A DNA stretch of 64,000 bases from Delphinapterus leucas (taxonomy: Eukaryota; Chordata; Mammalia; Artiodactyla; Monodontidae). The notes beneath the pieces were generated by a model. That model was given only the letters and a program-made list of their open reading frames with translations. It had not been told where the DNA came from and made no database searches. Position 1 is the first letter of the stretch; the number at the start of each line of letters is the position of its first letter. The stretch lies in assembly GCF_002288925.2 (NCBI RefSeq), contig NW_022098026.1, positions 22,259,432 to 22,323,431 of the forward strand, written 5' to 3'. Position numbers and translations under genes: made by a program. Below are positions 13,401 to 25,085 of the stretch, one piece after another.

Positions 13401-15365
13401 ACAAGTCTTATCTAGATGACTGGCAAGAGTAATGGCATTGATCTGAAAAACCCTTCTAAATTCATAACATCCTACTAGCACAGACCCAAAGTAAAGAGTT
13501 GCATGAGATACTGAAGCCCAAGCAAGAGAAAAGCAAGGATGCAGCGAACAGGAATCCTTCCTTAGGCTCAGTCACCCCTGAAATTGCTGAGGGACAGACA
13601 TTGAGCCTGCTTGGGCCTCCCAAATCTATCTTTAGAGATAGTCACTACCGTGACACAGACCCTGGGCCGGGCTGTCCCTCCGCCCGCCACAGGGGTAACA
13701 GCTTAAATGGACCAAAGTGGTGGAGGGGTTTGGAGGGGAGTTTTCCTATGAATTCTTATATGCGAGGCTGGGAGCTTCCTCCAAAAAAATTAGCGAGAAG
13801 ACCCCTGTTGAGAAACTGTGAAGCCATTGACTTCTGCAGCCCCAGAAACTGCTTTTGTAGAGCTGAAACTTCATCAGGTGCCGGTCACAGAGAAAGACAT
13901 TGCCTCCCGTGTTCCAGAATAATACAGACAGTGAAGGAGCCACATCAAGAGGAAAACGTGGCTGCAACTTTAAAGGATGAGTTCTGCCTCGCACAGCAGC
14001 TAGGTTCTCCCCAAATCAAGCGTCCTGAGAACACTCCCAAGAGCCTCTGTGATGAGGACACGAGGAGGCTGCCCTCTCTACTTAGCTTGGAGCCTGCGTG
14101 GAAAAGAAGGTGTGTCAGGGGGCCCAGCCAGGAGTATAGTGGTGGTGAGTCAGGAGAAAGACTCCACCTTGAGCTCTCTGGGGAGACCTGGAGAGTCTCT
14201 GGGAGGCTTCATCCATCTCAGCTTTGAAGTTACAAAGAGCCAGCAAAGGCTTACAGTTGCTGTCCAAAAACTTGTCCGTCTGACAAACTGAGTCGAACAG
14301 GACTTCATCAGAAGGATCATAGCTTTTGGAATGAGGTCAGTGAAATAGGGAAAAACACCACCTTCTCAGACAACACTTCTCCTCCCATCTAAGTTCAACC
14401 CCCAAAGGTAGCGTTCCTTCCCAGGCCTGCCAAACACCCAGAGCCACGTCAATCTCGACCCTGATGGCAGCTACCACTGAAACAAGTCACTTTAGGTGTT
14501 TATCCCAGTAGTGGGGCTGGTAACAGCCCCTAGCCAGGGCTCACAAATAACAATGTGTCAGTAGCAGAAGCCCAGAAGGGCAGGTTTTCCGAATGCTCAG
14601 AATCCCAGAGAGCGCCCCACATTGCTTAGTCTCAGAAATCTTGTCATGAAAGCGCCAGAAAGAAAGTCTGGGCACCAAACTCCAGCTTGTTTTCTCCTTC
14701 CTTCTTGCTCACTGTATCCCCCCGGCCCCCATACGGTACCAAGAGACAAAACATCCCATGTACTTGAAGATCACCATTGAAATGGGTTTGCTGTTTGTCT
14801 GTGACTAAGTCTGGGCTCAAATGTGTGGTCCGAGCCTAGGAAATCCCTGGTGGATGTAAAGCAATGAAATCTACCGCCTCCAAGACAGAAAAATCACAAA
14901 CTCCGTGCACCCTTCACACAAATAAAGCTTTTCTTCTCTCCATCTCTCCTGGCCTCTCCACTTCCATACCTCTGCATTTCTGTTTTTCTCTTTTTATTCT
15001 GTTTGCTCTTTGGATGTCTGACACACAGAAAAAACATGTTGAATAAACCACAGTACCCCTTATTCAACACCCTCACCCCCACTCCCACACTTCTCTCCAG
15101 GCCTCAGCTTCCTCATCTGAACTGTAAATGAAGAACTTGGAGGAAACACTTCTAGGTACCATTTGCCATTCCTTCTCTCTGCTGATTTTTACCTAGGCCC
15201 TAGCTGGTCTCTGATGTGAGGGCATGGGTAAGAGGGGGGAGAGGAGGCTTTGGTGGTGCCCACAAGTTGACCATTTCAGCTTGTCTTTGAATGAAAACAG
15301 CTGGCCTACCTAAGAAAGAACAAAGGATAAGGAGGTAAGTTGGATGCTGGTCTATCCTTTCAAGT
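13400..15365. other. Unique sequence with the longest open frame of the window; no supported gene
   Basis: This 2-kb stretch is more GC-rich than its surroundings and I recognise no repeat in most of it. On the plus strand a frame is open from 13499, but its first in-frame ATG is at 13748, giving at most 159 codons ending at 14227. The putative product is rich in Arg, Ser, Pro and Gly and matches no family I know. I see no CpG island or TATA box, and overlapping open frames on both strands argue for chance. An unannotated lncRNA exon cannot be excluded. Confidence 0.4.
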
Positions 15366-15389
15366 TTTGTTGTTCCAAAAATTTCACAA

Positions 15390-16720
15390 TTTGTGTGGAA
15401 ACACAGAAGACCCCCAAATAGCCAAAGCAATCTTGAGAAAGAAAAAAGGAGCTGGAGGAATCAGGCTCCCTAGCTTCAGGCTATACTACAAAGCTATAGT
15501 AATCAAGACAGTATGGTACTGGAACAAAAATAGAAATATAGATCAGTGGAACAGGATAGAAAGCCCAGAGGTAAACCCACACACATATGGTCACCTTATC
15601 TTTGATAAAAGAGGCAAGAATATAAAATGGAGAAAAAACAGCCTCTTCAATAAGTGGTTCTGGGAAAACTGGACAGCTACATGTAAAAGAATGAAATTAG
15701 AACCCTCCATAACACCATACACAAAAATAAACTCAAAATGGATTAAAGACCTAAATGTAAGGCCACTCTAAAACTCTTAGAGGAAAACATAGGCAGAACA
15801 CTCTATGACATAAATCACAACAAGATCCTTTTTGACCCACCTCCTAGAGAAAGGGAAATAAAAACAAAAATAAACAAATGGGACCTCATGAAACTTAAAA
15901 GCTTTTGCACAGCAAAGGAAACCATAAACACGATGAGAAAACAACCCTCCAAACGGGAGAAAATATTTGCAAATGAAGCAACTGACAAAAGATTAATCTC
16001 CAAAATATACAAGCAGCTCATGCAGCTCAATATCAAAAAAACAAACAACCCAATCCAAAAATGGGCAGAAGAGCTAAATAGACATTTCTCCAAAGAAGAT
16101 ATACAGATTGCCAACAAACACATAAAAGGATGCTCAACATCATTAATCATTAGAGAAATGCAAATCAGAACTACAATGAGGTATCACCTCACACCGGTCA
16201 GAATGGCCATCATCAAAAAATCTACAAACAGTTAAATGCTGGAGAGGTTGTGGAGAAAAGGGAACCCTCTTGCACTGTTGGTGGCAATGTAAATTGATAC
16301 AGCCGCTATGGAGAACAGTATGGAGGTTCCTTAAAAAAACTAAAAATAGAACTACCATATGACCCAGCAATCCCACTACTGGGCATATGCCCTGAGAAAA
16401 CCATAATTCAAAAAGAGTCATGTACCACAATGTTCATTGCAGCACTATTTACAATAGCCAGGACATGGAAGCAACCTAAGTGTCCATCAAGAGATGAATG
16501 GATAAAGAAGATGTGGCACATATATACAATGGAATATTACTCAGCCATAAAAGGAAACGAAATTGAGTTACTTGTAGTGAGGTGGATGGACCTAGAGACT
16601 GTCATACAGAGTGAAGTAAATCAGAAAGAGAAAGACAAATACCGTATGCTAACACATATATATGGAATCCAAAAAAAAAAAAAAAAGGCTCTGACAAACC
16701 TAAGGGCAGGACAGGAATAA
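15390..16720 (+). pseudogene. L1 ORF2 C-terminal remnant, frame-shifted
   Basis: Translation gives typical L1 ORF2 C-terminal motifs: [20 protein letters not shown], then [20 protein letters not shown], then TWKQPKCPS...WIKKMWHIYTMEYYSAI. They lie in three different frames: up to a stop at 15769-15771, then 15888-16235, then 16430-16720. The copy therefore has frameshifts and stops and cannot make protein. It covers the region after the reverse transcriptase, including the Cys-containing tail around 16265-16310. The endonuclease and RT core are missing through 5' truncation. Confidence 0.92.
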
Positions 16721-16753
16721 AGATGCAGATGTAGAGAATGGACTTGAGGACAT

Positions 16754-16883
16754 GGGGAGGGGGAAGGGTAAACTGGGACAAAGTGAGAGAGTGGCATGGA
16801 CATATATACACTACCAAATGTAAAATAGCTAGTGGTAAGCAGCCTCATAGCACAGGGAGATCAGCTCGGTGCTTTGTGACCAC
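16754..16883 (+). repeat. 130-bp segment duplicated on both sides of the assembly gap (left copy)
   Basis: Bases 16754-16883 of the L1 3' UTR recur without any difference at 16984-17113, separated only by 100 Ns. This is probably an uncollapsed overlap between contig ends rather than biology. Confidence 0.97.
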
Positions 16884-16983
16884 NNNNNNNNNNNNNNNNN
16901 NNNNNNNNNNNNNNNNNNNNNNNNNNNNNNNNNNNNNNNNNNNNNNNNNNNNNNNNNNNNNNNNNNNNNNNNNNNNNNNNNNN
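16884..16983. other. Assembly gap, 100 Ns
   Basis: Exactly 100 N characters, the conventional placeholder for a gap of unknown size. Open frames reading through it contain only X residues and are meaningless. Confidence 1.
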
Positions 16984-17113
16984 GGGGAGGGGGAAGGGTA
17001 AACTGGGACAAAGTGAGAGAGTGGCATGGACATATATACACTACCAAATGTAAAATAGCTAGTGGTAAGCAGCCTCATAGCACAGGGAGATCAGCTCGGT
17101 GCTTTGTGACCAC
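16984..17113 (+). repeat. 130-bp segment duplicated on both sides of the assembly gap (right copy)
   Basis: Identical to 16754-16883. After it the normal L1 3' UTR continues (ctagatgggtgggatagggag) to the poly-A end. Confidence 0.97.
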
Positions 17114-17283
17114 CTAGATGGGTGGGATAGGGAGGGTGGGAGGGAGACGCAAGAGGGAGGAGATATGGGGATATATGTATACATATAGCTGATTCACTTT
17201 GTGATACAGCAGAAACTAACACAAGATTGTAAAGCAATTATACTCCAATAAAGATGTTAAAACAAAAAATTTGTTGTTCCAAA

Positions 17284-18629
17284 GTTCTTGTGAATGGATG
17301 AGCCGTCCTCACCCTTCCCTCTGACAATGGGCCTCCCAGGGGGTGAGGTGGGCACCCAGTGACTCACCTCCTGCATTACCCAGGGCTGCAGCTTTTGTTT
17401 CAGCAAGCCCAGTGTGAATTTCCATTTTCTCTTCACTGTGGATAGATGGGAAGGGATTGGCAAGCGGGACAAATAGTCAACTAACTGGAGTTGGAGATGG
17501 GGGTGACACAGTTGACAGCAAATTGTTCTTCCTCCCCTTTGTCCCTGGGAAAATGTGTCCCTTAGTACCTAGAAATAATAAACTGTCAGATGTTTTTAAA
17601 AATAAGGAGATAGACTCTACTATCTCTGCCACCTGACACTGACAAATGTGACAGCATACAAGGAGGGAAACAGAGATGTTAATAACTACCAGGTCTGTGT
17701 ACCTGAGGCATAAGGGAGGTTTTTTTTCTGCCGAAGTCAATGAGTAGCATGGTAAGTATCTTGATCTACTCTTCAGGGAGCTGCTACCTGCAGGTCCCTT
17801 TCCAAAGCCCAATTTCTATGTTCATAATGGGATTAAGTGCACACTGTCTGTCATCTGGCACCTTGAAGTTTTCAATGAATATGCTTGTTCATCTGAAGTT
17901 TCCAAAAGCAGGAGCAAAAGGTCAGGATTCTCCTCTCGTTTTCCTCTTAAAACTGTCACATGGGTCTATATAGCTATTGAGTACCTTGTATTGATATTTA
18001 TGAGTCTTTGAGGAGATGCTGGAAATATAGCAGAATAAAAGTTAACAAGGTAACATAGAAATATGTTCAGTGCAGTTGTTTCCCATATTTTGTAGTCCTC
18101 TTTTATTAATGAGTAAATGTCAACCAAAGACAAACATAAACAAGGGGTGTCTTCTTGTTTGAATGGGGAAATTGATTATTTTCTGGTTTATGACATTTAG
18201 GCAATATAGATCCCATTTTCTTAGTTCCAAGATAGTGAAATCATCCAAACAAAAGAGGCCTCTGAAACACACAGATCCAGATGCAAGTGACCCTAAGGGA
18301 GGCGCTGAAAGACATCTCCGCAAGTGCTGAGCTCTGAGGATGTTTCTGCAAAAACCATGGGAAATAGAACAAAATGACAAGAGGTCAAACAATTATATCT
18401 CCCATAGCTACAAAACCTCAGGATGTTTCTCATGGACCAACTTCCTTAACCTAACTTCATGAACTTTTCCTTCCTTAAGATCGTTCCCTCCCTCTGACAC
18501 TACTGCTGTTTCTGCTCTGGTTATCTTATTGGAATTTCTCAGAGTAGCCTAGAAAAGAGGCAGAAAATAGGCAGTAAGGACTCAAAATGAAACAGGGTCT
18601 GGGAGGGGAAGGGAAGGGAGGTCTGGAAG
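17284..18629. other. Unique sequence, no gene seen
   Basis: The TSD of the upstream L1 is followed by sequence in which I recognise no coding segment or repeat family. Short open frames exist on both strands without features of genes. Confidence 0.5.
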
Positions 18630-18793
18630 CTTGCTTCTCAAAGTCTGTCCTGAGGATAAGCAGCAGTGGCATCACCTGGGGACCTGTTAGAACTAAAGAA
18701 TCTCAGGACCACCCCCACACCCCTACTGGATCAGAATCTGAATTTCAGCAGAACCCAGGTGTCACAGGCACACTACAGTTTGAGAAGCATTGG
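18630..18793 (+). mobile_element. MER5A-like hAT-Charlie MITE
   Basis: The landmarks cttctcaaagtctgtcc, agtggcatcacctgggga, tggatcagaatctga and acagtttgagaagcattgg occur in consensus order. About 164 bp, slightly shortened. Confidence 0.82.
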
Positions 18794-19149
18794 TCTATAA
18801 GGTATGGTAGAATGTGTGGAGATAGCCTCAGAGGTAAGAAGGAGATGTTGAGGGTGAAGGGATGTATGAGAGATGGATTGTTCCAAGTGCAGCCATGAAA
18901 TTAGGTGATGTGGAGGTTGCCATGTGGGCAATAAAAATACCACCAGGTAGTGCTTAAATGAAGAAATGTTTATTATTAAATTTTAAAAATTTCTTACACT
19001 GTATAAAAATTTTTCAATGTAAAAGTTTAGCATCTAAATATAAACAGAAAGAACAATACAAGTTAACCATAATTGTAACCATCAGCTATAATCATAGTTA
19101 ACATTTTATCCTGTCTTCCACTTTCTTTGTATATATGTATGTACTGTGT

Positions 19150-19260
19150 ATATATATATAATTCATATAGGTAAGTATATATAGTTATATATATAATTCA
19201 TATAGGTAAAATATTCATTATATATAATTCATATAGGTAAAATATTTATTATTAAGCATA
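19150..19260. repeat. AT-rich minisatellite-like repeat, ~3 units
   Basis: The 14-mer attcatataggtaa occurs at 19161-19174, 19196-19209 and 19227-19240, at spacings of 35 and 31 bases, embedded in TA-rich sequence. Confidence 0.85.
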
Positions 19261-19469
19261 TAAATTAGTTACAAAACATGAATAAATGCCAAACTATATA
19301 ATAATATATTAATACATTGACATACAATTATTTAGGTGTAATATATTAACTTTATAGGGATGGGAATGTAAGTGCCAACTGTAACTTTCATTTCTGGTTT
19401 ATAACATATTCAGATATTTTATGCAAATGAATTTTACGAAAGATTTTTTTCATTAATAATATTAGTTTT

Positions 19470-20360
19470 TTTAATGTTAATACTGAAAAGACTGACTATA
19501 CTAAATGTTGGCAAGAATGTAGAGCAGTGGGTACTCTCATACATTACTGGTAAGAGAATAGAGTAGTACAGCTACTTTGGAAATCATTTTAGCATTGTTT
19601 CCAAGCAAGGGTTTGCTGCCCAACGCCCCTAGAAGTCAACACTATCGAACCCGAGTTTTAGAAAAGAAAGAGCTTTATTGTGAGGTCAGCCAGAAAGGAG
19701 ATAGAAGGCACAGCTCAAATCTGTTTCCCAGTGCAGGGCTGGGGTGAAATTTAAGGGGTTGGGGAAATTTCAAACTTGGAAGCTGACTGGCTAGTCTCAA
19801 ATCAGTCCATAATAAGCTACATGTGCTGCTGGAAGCCAGCTTTTCCTTGAAGGACTTCCCGCTTCATAATGCTCTCTGGGGGCAAAATATGTATTCTGTA
19901 AGCGCTGCAGACTGAAGATTCTCCGTTCCCGGGTCACCTGTCGACAAGGGCTCCTGTCCTGAACACGTGCAATGGCAGTGCTGTCTCGGTAAAATAATTC
20001 CAGGTTTGATTAATCAACAACCTATTTGAAGAGGCTAAACCGGTTTAAGCTGGTCAATGTGTTATGTGCTGTTTCAGCATTATCTGTAAAATATCAGCAA
20101 AAATTCCACACTGGAAGTAGCCTAAATACCTTTCCATAATAGATTGGATACAAACAAAAATACTGAATGAAACCACTTATGCAATATTTCAAACAAAACT
20201 ACGCTCTGTTGTTAGAAATCATGGTAGTGGTTCCCATCAAGGAGGAACAGGTGGGTAGTGATAGGGAATGCAGGACAAGGGCTTCTGGAAGGTCAATAAT
20301 GTTCTATTTCTTGACTTGGATGATCAAGAAATATGCTTCAATAAAGTAGTTTAATAAACA
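19470..20360 (+). mobile_element. Old L1 (L1M-type) 3' part, split by an LTR
   Basis: Left part 19470-19591 holds an ORF2-derived piece (ctaaatgttggcaagaatgtag ... gctactttggaaatcattt). It resumes after the LTR at 20081 (actggaagtagcctaaatacc) and continues into an L1M-like 3' UTR (ggtcaataatgttctatttcttgac). All frames are broken. Confidence 0.75.
19592..20080 (-). mobile_element. Solo LTR with 4-bp target-site duplication (GCAT)
   Basis: A 481-bp unit (19596-20076) begins TG and ends CA and is bracketed by GCAT at 19592-19595 and 20077-20080, inside an old L1. The minus strand carries AATAAA (tttatt at 19674-19679 on the plus strand), so transcription would run leftwards. A 4-bp duplication fits ERV class I. 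No internal viral genes are present, so it is a solo LTR. The family name is not recognised. Confidence 0.75.
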
Positions 20361-21160
20361 TTATAAAGTGATGCTGTATATTTTAGAACATTTGGAAAAT
20401 AAAGTGACAATTTCTATTAGCATGTTGATATATGTTCCCCTGATCTTTTTGTTTTAAAATGTCTCTTTTTCCTCCTAAACCCACGTAATGCATGCGTATT
20501 AAAATTAACTGCCCTCCCCACCCCCGGAGATCAAAATGTGTAAACCAGAAAGGGAAAGACCACTGCAACTCCATCCTACACAGGTAAGTTCTGGTAAAAT
20601 GTAGTGCTTATTCAGGAGGGGTTAGTTTTTAAAGTGGATCTTATATTTTAGTTAAATCAATGGGCTTTTGCTAACTTCGCATTTCTTTGGAGCAGGGGTT
20701 CGTTGGTTTGTCTTACTAATTTTCCTTTCCAGCCTTTCCATATACTAAACTCTATTCAGTAAATGAAAGGGAGTCACCTTCATTTAAGCTCATAGTCGCC
20801 ATCATCTCCCTTCTTTTGCTATACAGTTACGTGTTAGTCCGAAAAAAGGGATATAGGAAAAGGGAGGTGAGCTTTGACTGGGACCCACAGGTCATCCTAT
20901 AAGGAAGCTCTGTTTGGAAGTATCACACCCCTGGCCCCCGGGGACTTGCTCATCTCATATAAAAGCCAAGAACCATCTTTTGAATACTCAGAGCCATCCC
21001 AGGTCTCAGGGCAGAAATCTGGGAAAGAAGAAACAATTGGCGACCTAAAGTCTCATCCATCTTCTGCTCCAAGTACCCCTCTGCTCTGGGTGATAGTGGG
21101 GATGGGTGGACATTGAGAAAAACTAGTGCTCAGAAGGCTCTTTGAAATCATGTAAGCCAG
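20361..21160. other. Unique sequence, no gene or repeat recognised
   Basis: Short open frames here, for example 20874-21116 (+), carry no recognisable domain. Confidence 0.45.
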
Positions 21161-21162
21161 TT

Positions 21163-21350
21163 GGTTCTCACTTGAGGCCAATTTCACCCCCGCCCCTCAG
21201 GGGACATTCACAATGTCTGGAGACAGTTGTGGTTGTTGGATGGGGGACTAGAGGTGGGGGATACTGCTTAACATCCTACAATGCATGAGACAGCCCCCAT
21301 GACAAAGAATTAACCAGTCTGAAATGTCAATAGTGCCAAGGTTGAGATGC
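21163..21350 (+). mobile_element. MER20-like hAT-Charlie MITE, second copy
   Basis: The landmarks cctcaggggacattcacaatgtctgg, aacatcctacaatgcatgagacagcccc and aaatgtcaatagtgccaagg match the copy at 6983-7195. Its right end is blurred by a tandem atgctgagatgctg. Confidence 0.78.
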
Positions 21351-21909
21351 TGAGATGCTGATATGAGTGGATAAGTGTGTGTGTGGTGGTGGTGGTGGGG
21401 GGAAGGTGTTAGTTTCAGCCCAGGCCTCCCAACAGGTATATAGATGAACAGCCCTTGACAAATTTTCTTCCTCCCTAGGGAAGTTTTCTTGATTGAGTTC
21501 AGACAATGGTTCAGTTCATTCCATAATGATTTGAGGCACAAAACTCACATTATTCAGGTGGATTGGTTCTGTCTTCTAGAGTGGGAGCACACACACTTAA
21601 TGTACACCAAAATTAGTAGAATAAATGTCAGCTGAGGAAGTCTTGTGGGAAACCAGCAAGTTCATTATTCCTAAGAGACACTTTGGCAGCTACCACCCAA
21701 GCTCCTTGTGAGACCACATGGAAGAATCTGGAGAAAGAGCCACTTAGCTGAAACCACGCTAAGCAGACAGTGAGAAGCCTGGAAAGGGAACAGTGTGAAG
21801 GCTCAGGGAACCTAGATTCTCTCTGAGACACACAGAACTTACTCAGGGACAAGTTATTTAATAGCCTTAGAACTCTTTTCCCCTTATCTGTAAAGCAAAG
21901 GAGAGGAAA

Positions 21910-22110
21910 AGAATGAACATTTATGGTGAATATATTATTTATTAGATACCTTTGTAACTTTCTTTCATTTAGTCCCCTTCTTAGCTCAATGAAGTAAATG
22001 TTGGTATCTCCATATTACTTATGAGACTCAGAGAGGTTACCTGCTCGATGTCACACAGCAGAAAGTAGTAGGGCCGGGATTTCAACTTTAAGTGTCCTGG
22101 TCACTTTCAT
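21910..22110 (-). mobile_element. MIR SINE, minus strand
   Basis: The landmarks acttatgagactcagagagg, tcacacagcagaaagta and gggccgggatttcaa are the reverse-complement MIR core in order. Confidence 0.8.
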
Positions 22111-22114
22111 TTTT

Positions 22115-22255
22115 CACCTTTCCACAGATCCTGTTTCCTTAACCTGTAAAACAGAGATGATTCATGGGTTTTTGTGTGATGATTTATTGATTTAATGCAC
22201 ACAGCCTCAGAAGAGCAGTAGACATTTAATAAATGCTGAGCCTTATTTTTAATCA
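22115..22255 (+). mobile_element. MIR 3' half, plus strand
   Basis: Shows tgtttccttaacctgtaaaacagagatga and later gacatttaataaatgctgagcc, the 3' half of MIR. It abuts the opposite-strand MIR before it. Confidence 0.6.
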
Positions 22256-23432
22256 TTATTATTATTTTGACACTTCCCTGTTCAAAAACTGCCCTTTTAT
22301 TTGTGAGAAACAGCTGCTTAGAAATGAAATTCACTCATCAGTATTAGATACCAATTATGAAGCAAACTTACAAAGTTCCTTTGGAATAACCCCCCACCCC
22401 CACCCCAGTTTCTCTTTTCTGGCAGAATCAAGGGAAGCTCAGGACCTGATATTCTGACCTGGAGACTGAAATCAGGCTTGCCCCGGCTTGAGTGCCCCAT
22501 TTACCAAGCAGGGAGCTCTCCTGTCCTCGGGGCAGGCAGGTCGGGGATAAATGGAGCCACTAATAATGCCGCTGAGCTAAGCACCTCCACCAGGAGCTCC
22601 ACAGTTGCCTTTCTCCTTGGTTATCAGGCTCTCGAAATGCTCTCCAGGGATTCTCAACTTTTAGAGTAAATGATCCCAGCCTGGGAGGATGAATAATTCA
22701 GTGTTAGCGGTAAATTTTGGAGAAACACAAGTGTGGGAGACACTCTGGGACTCTGGGGCGTTAGTTGTGCTTAGAGGCAACCCCTTGTAACAGGGGGTTT
22801 AAGATTCCTGTAACCCACTAGCACCCCATCCTGCCAGGACCCCCGCTTCCACCAACACCTGTCAGGTCCGAATCACACCTCCTTGTCAAGGCATCCAAGG
22901 CTCTTGCTAAAATGCAAATATTACTTGGGAGCAATAAATGCATGAATATATTAGCACATATTAACACTGTGTTTGTTTATCAGATTAGCTATCCCTCAGA
23001 GAGCAGATCCCTAGGGGAATGGAAGCTAATTTGCATTTGTATCGGTGTAGAAAAGGACCTCTCAGGGAGGTCTGATCTGGATTTAGATAGAATTTAAGAG
23101 GGATGTATTATCACATCCTTTGGTTTTTACAGACTTGCTCCAGGCTTGGCCAGAAGCCTGGCCCCTACAGGTTGGGAACTGGTCTTAGGTCAAAGGACTA
23201 GGAAGCAGCCGGGCCTCCACTGAAAGCTGGGAGTTATAAATCTAAATCCAGGCTAGCAGCTCAGTGGTTGTTAGTAGGAAGACAGAGGGCCCAATGGCAA
23301 TGGTAAAGAAAAACGTTGACTTGAGTTTGAAGATTGGGGTTTGACAAGGTTTGAATTTAAGAGAACAAGCGACATTATTTGGTTTAAAGGAAGACAGAGA
23401 ATAAGGTGCAAATGTATGATTCAGAGGGCGAG

Positions 23433-23436
<4 letters not shown>
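22256..23436. other. Unique sequence, no gene seen
   Basis: No repeat recognised except short C-rich tracts near 22390. Two AT-rich stretches near 22900-23090 carry TAAT-type motifs. No splice-bounded coding segment is apparent. Confidence 0.45.

Positions 23437-23471
<35 letters not shown>
23437..23471. repeat. (GT)n microsatellite
   Basis: A GT dinucleotide run of about 17 units, followed by a G-rich tail. Confidence 0.97.
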
Positions 23472-23472
<1 letters not shown>

Positions 23473-23879
23473 TTGGGGGGGTGGTCCTTTTGCCAGAACC
23501 TTCAGTGACTTTAGTTACTGCACCTGAAGGAAGCAGCATGCCCTGGGTCTGGGCTCTTGGTCCTTTGCAAAGGAGGGACCCCTTGCTTTTGCCCCCCAGG
23601 TGAGACTGGCCTTGGGAGAAATCTGTCACTCCACGGATCCCTGCCTAGACTCTAAAGTGGCTGTGACGTTTGGATGTGTAACATGTAAAAAGCACCTAGC
23701 GTAAGCGGGCCTGGCACGTGGGAGGTACCTGTGTCCAGTGGTGAATGCTAGAAATATGACCTGGACTTGGATTCAAATATGAGGGGCTTGAGCCTCCTTC
23801 AGGTAGCTAGTAACTGTGCACTCAGGCCCTAAAAATGTAGAGCCTGGGGCGAGAGTACACTTGGACAGCAGCACCCATA

Positions 23880-24545
23880 CGTCTAAATGTTCAAAGACAA
23901 TAAATCAAGCTTAAACACCGTTAAATAAAATATATTCTATCACTTCACTTTCATAATGACAAAGTCAAAATGTGGAAAGCTTTGGCTTTTATATGACCGA
24001 AAGTCTGCAAAATATCAAACACGACTGAATTTAGTTCTTATTGCATATATCTGGGTGTTTTTATTAACAGGCCTGCAATAACAATAACGACATGCCTAAC
24101 TAATAAATTATTAATACCCATTCCCTCAATTTTTTTTCTTGATTTATTTCAGCCAAAGCACTAAAGGCTGTTAAGATCAAGATCTTTCCAAATAATTTGG
24201 TTTTGCAAGAGTAACTATTTAAAGGTTAAAAATATAATTGTATTCAAAATGTCCACAATTTGACTATATTTTCTCAAAAAAGCAAATCGTAGAAAATGTA
24301 TCAATAATAAGTTACAAAACACAAAAAATATTTTCCATGTGTTTTCAAAATGTTTTCTAAATTCTGCAAATTTGTAAAAAGTAAAAGCTCAAATTATTAA
24401 TAATGAACATCAACCCTTAAAAATATAGTTTTTTAAATTTAAAAACTTGTAATTTAATTTTAAGTCCATTATGAAAATGTAATTACCTCATTAGATAATT
24501 TTATGTTAAACTATTTGTAATACTAATATTTGGGAAAACTACCCC
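23880..24545. other. AT-rich repeat-free block
   Basis: About 650 bp with very high A+T, many AAT/TAAT motifs and no recognised transposon or open frame. It could be neutral AT-rich DNA or a non-coding regulatory element. Confidence 0.4.
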
Positions 24546-24559
24546 CCTTCTTTTCTTGT

Positions 24560-25085
24560 TCTTTTGGCTGGTCAAATAACTAAAATGACATAAGACAGAT
24601 TAAGAGGAGAAAATCAAATTTCATTACGTACATACTGGAAATCCACATTAACGTGAGAAATTGCAAAGACAGGTAAAATGAGGTATATACGTCATTCTGG
24701 ACTCAGGAGAAAGGGTTAGGGGCCTGTACTTCAAAGGAAAGGAAGGCAATTCAGAGGAAGAATAAAAGAGTAAATACTTGATAAACAAATGTTTTCTGGG
24801 CCATCCCTAAGCAACACAGGGAGGATTTTGATCAAACAAGGCCGTGCTAGGTCTCTCCCCGGCTACCACACCTAGTTTGTACAATATTATGCTCTAGCTG
24901 TCTATGGTGATAGTTCCCTTCCTGGACCAGGTCCTCCATCTAAATTCTTTTAGGCAGTTAGGGGGAAGGTCAAAGGTTCTTCCTGAGTGGCACATCATGG
25001 GGAGACTCATTCCGAACCCCTACACATTCAATTACCTGATTACATGGGAAGAATCGGCAGCATGCTATGGGAATTTCAGGGTAAT
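24560..25085. mobile_element. Possible LTR-derived sequence (uncertain)
   Basis: The layout around aaatgacataagacagattaagagg and gtcattctggactcaggagaaagg reminds me of old mammalian LTRs, but I see no clear ends or target-site duplication. It may equally be unique sequence. Confidence 0.25.

Larger units (their letters stand above)
15366..17283 (+). mobile_element. 5'-truncated L1 with 14-bp target-site duplication
   Basis: The L1 body runs about 15380-17269 on the plus strand between perfect copies of tttgttgttccaaa at 15366-15379 and 17270-17283. It holds the C-terminal part of ORF2 and the 3' UTR, ending ctccaataaagatgttaaaac. Truncation at the 5' end is the usual result of incomplete target-primed reverse transcription. 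The true length is unknown because a 100-N gap with duplicated flanks lies in the 3' UTR. The intact duplication suggests a fairly recent insertion. Confidence 0.95.

Noticed and set aside
16738..17117. Open frames running through the N gap, on both strands
   Set aside because: They consist largely of X residues and of duplicated L1 3' UTR sequence, so they are not coding.
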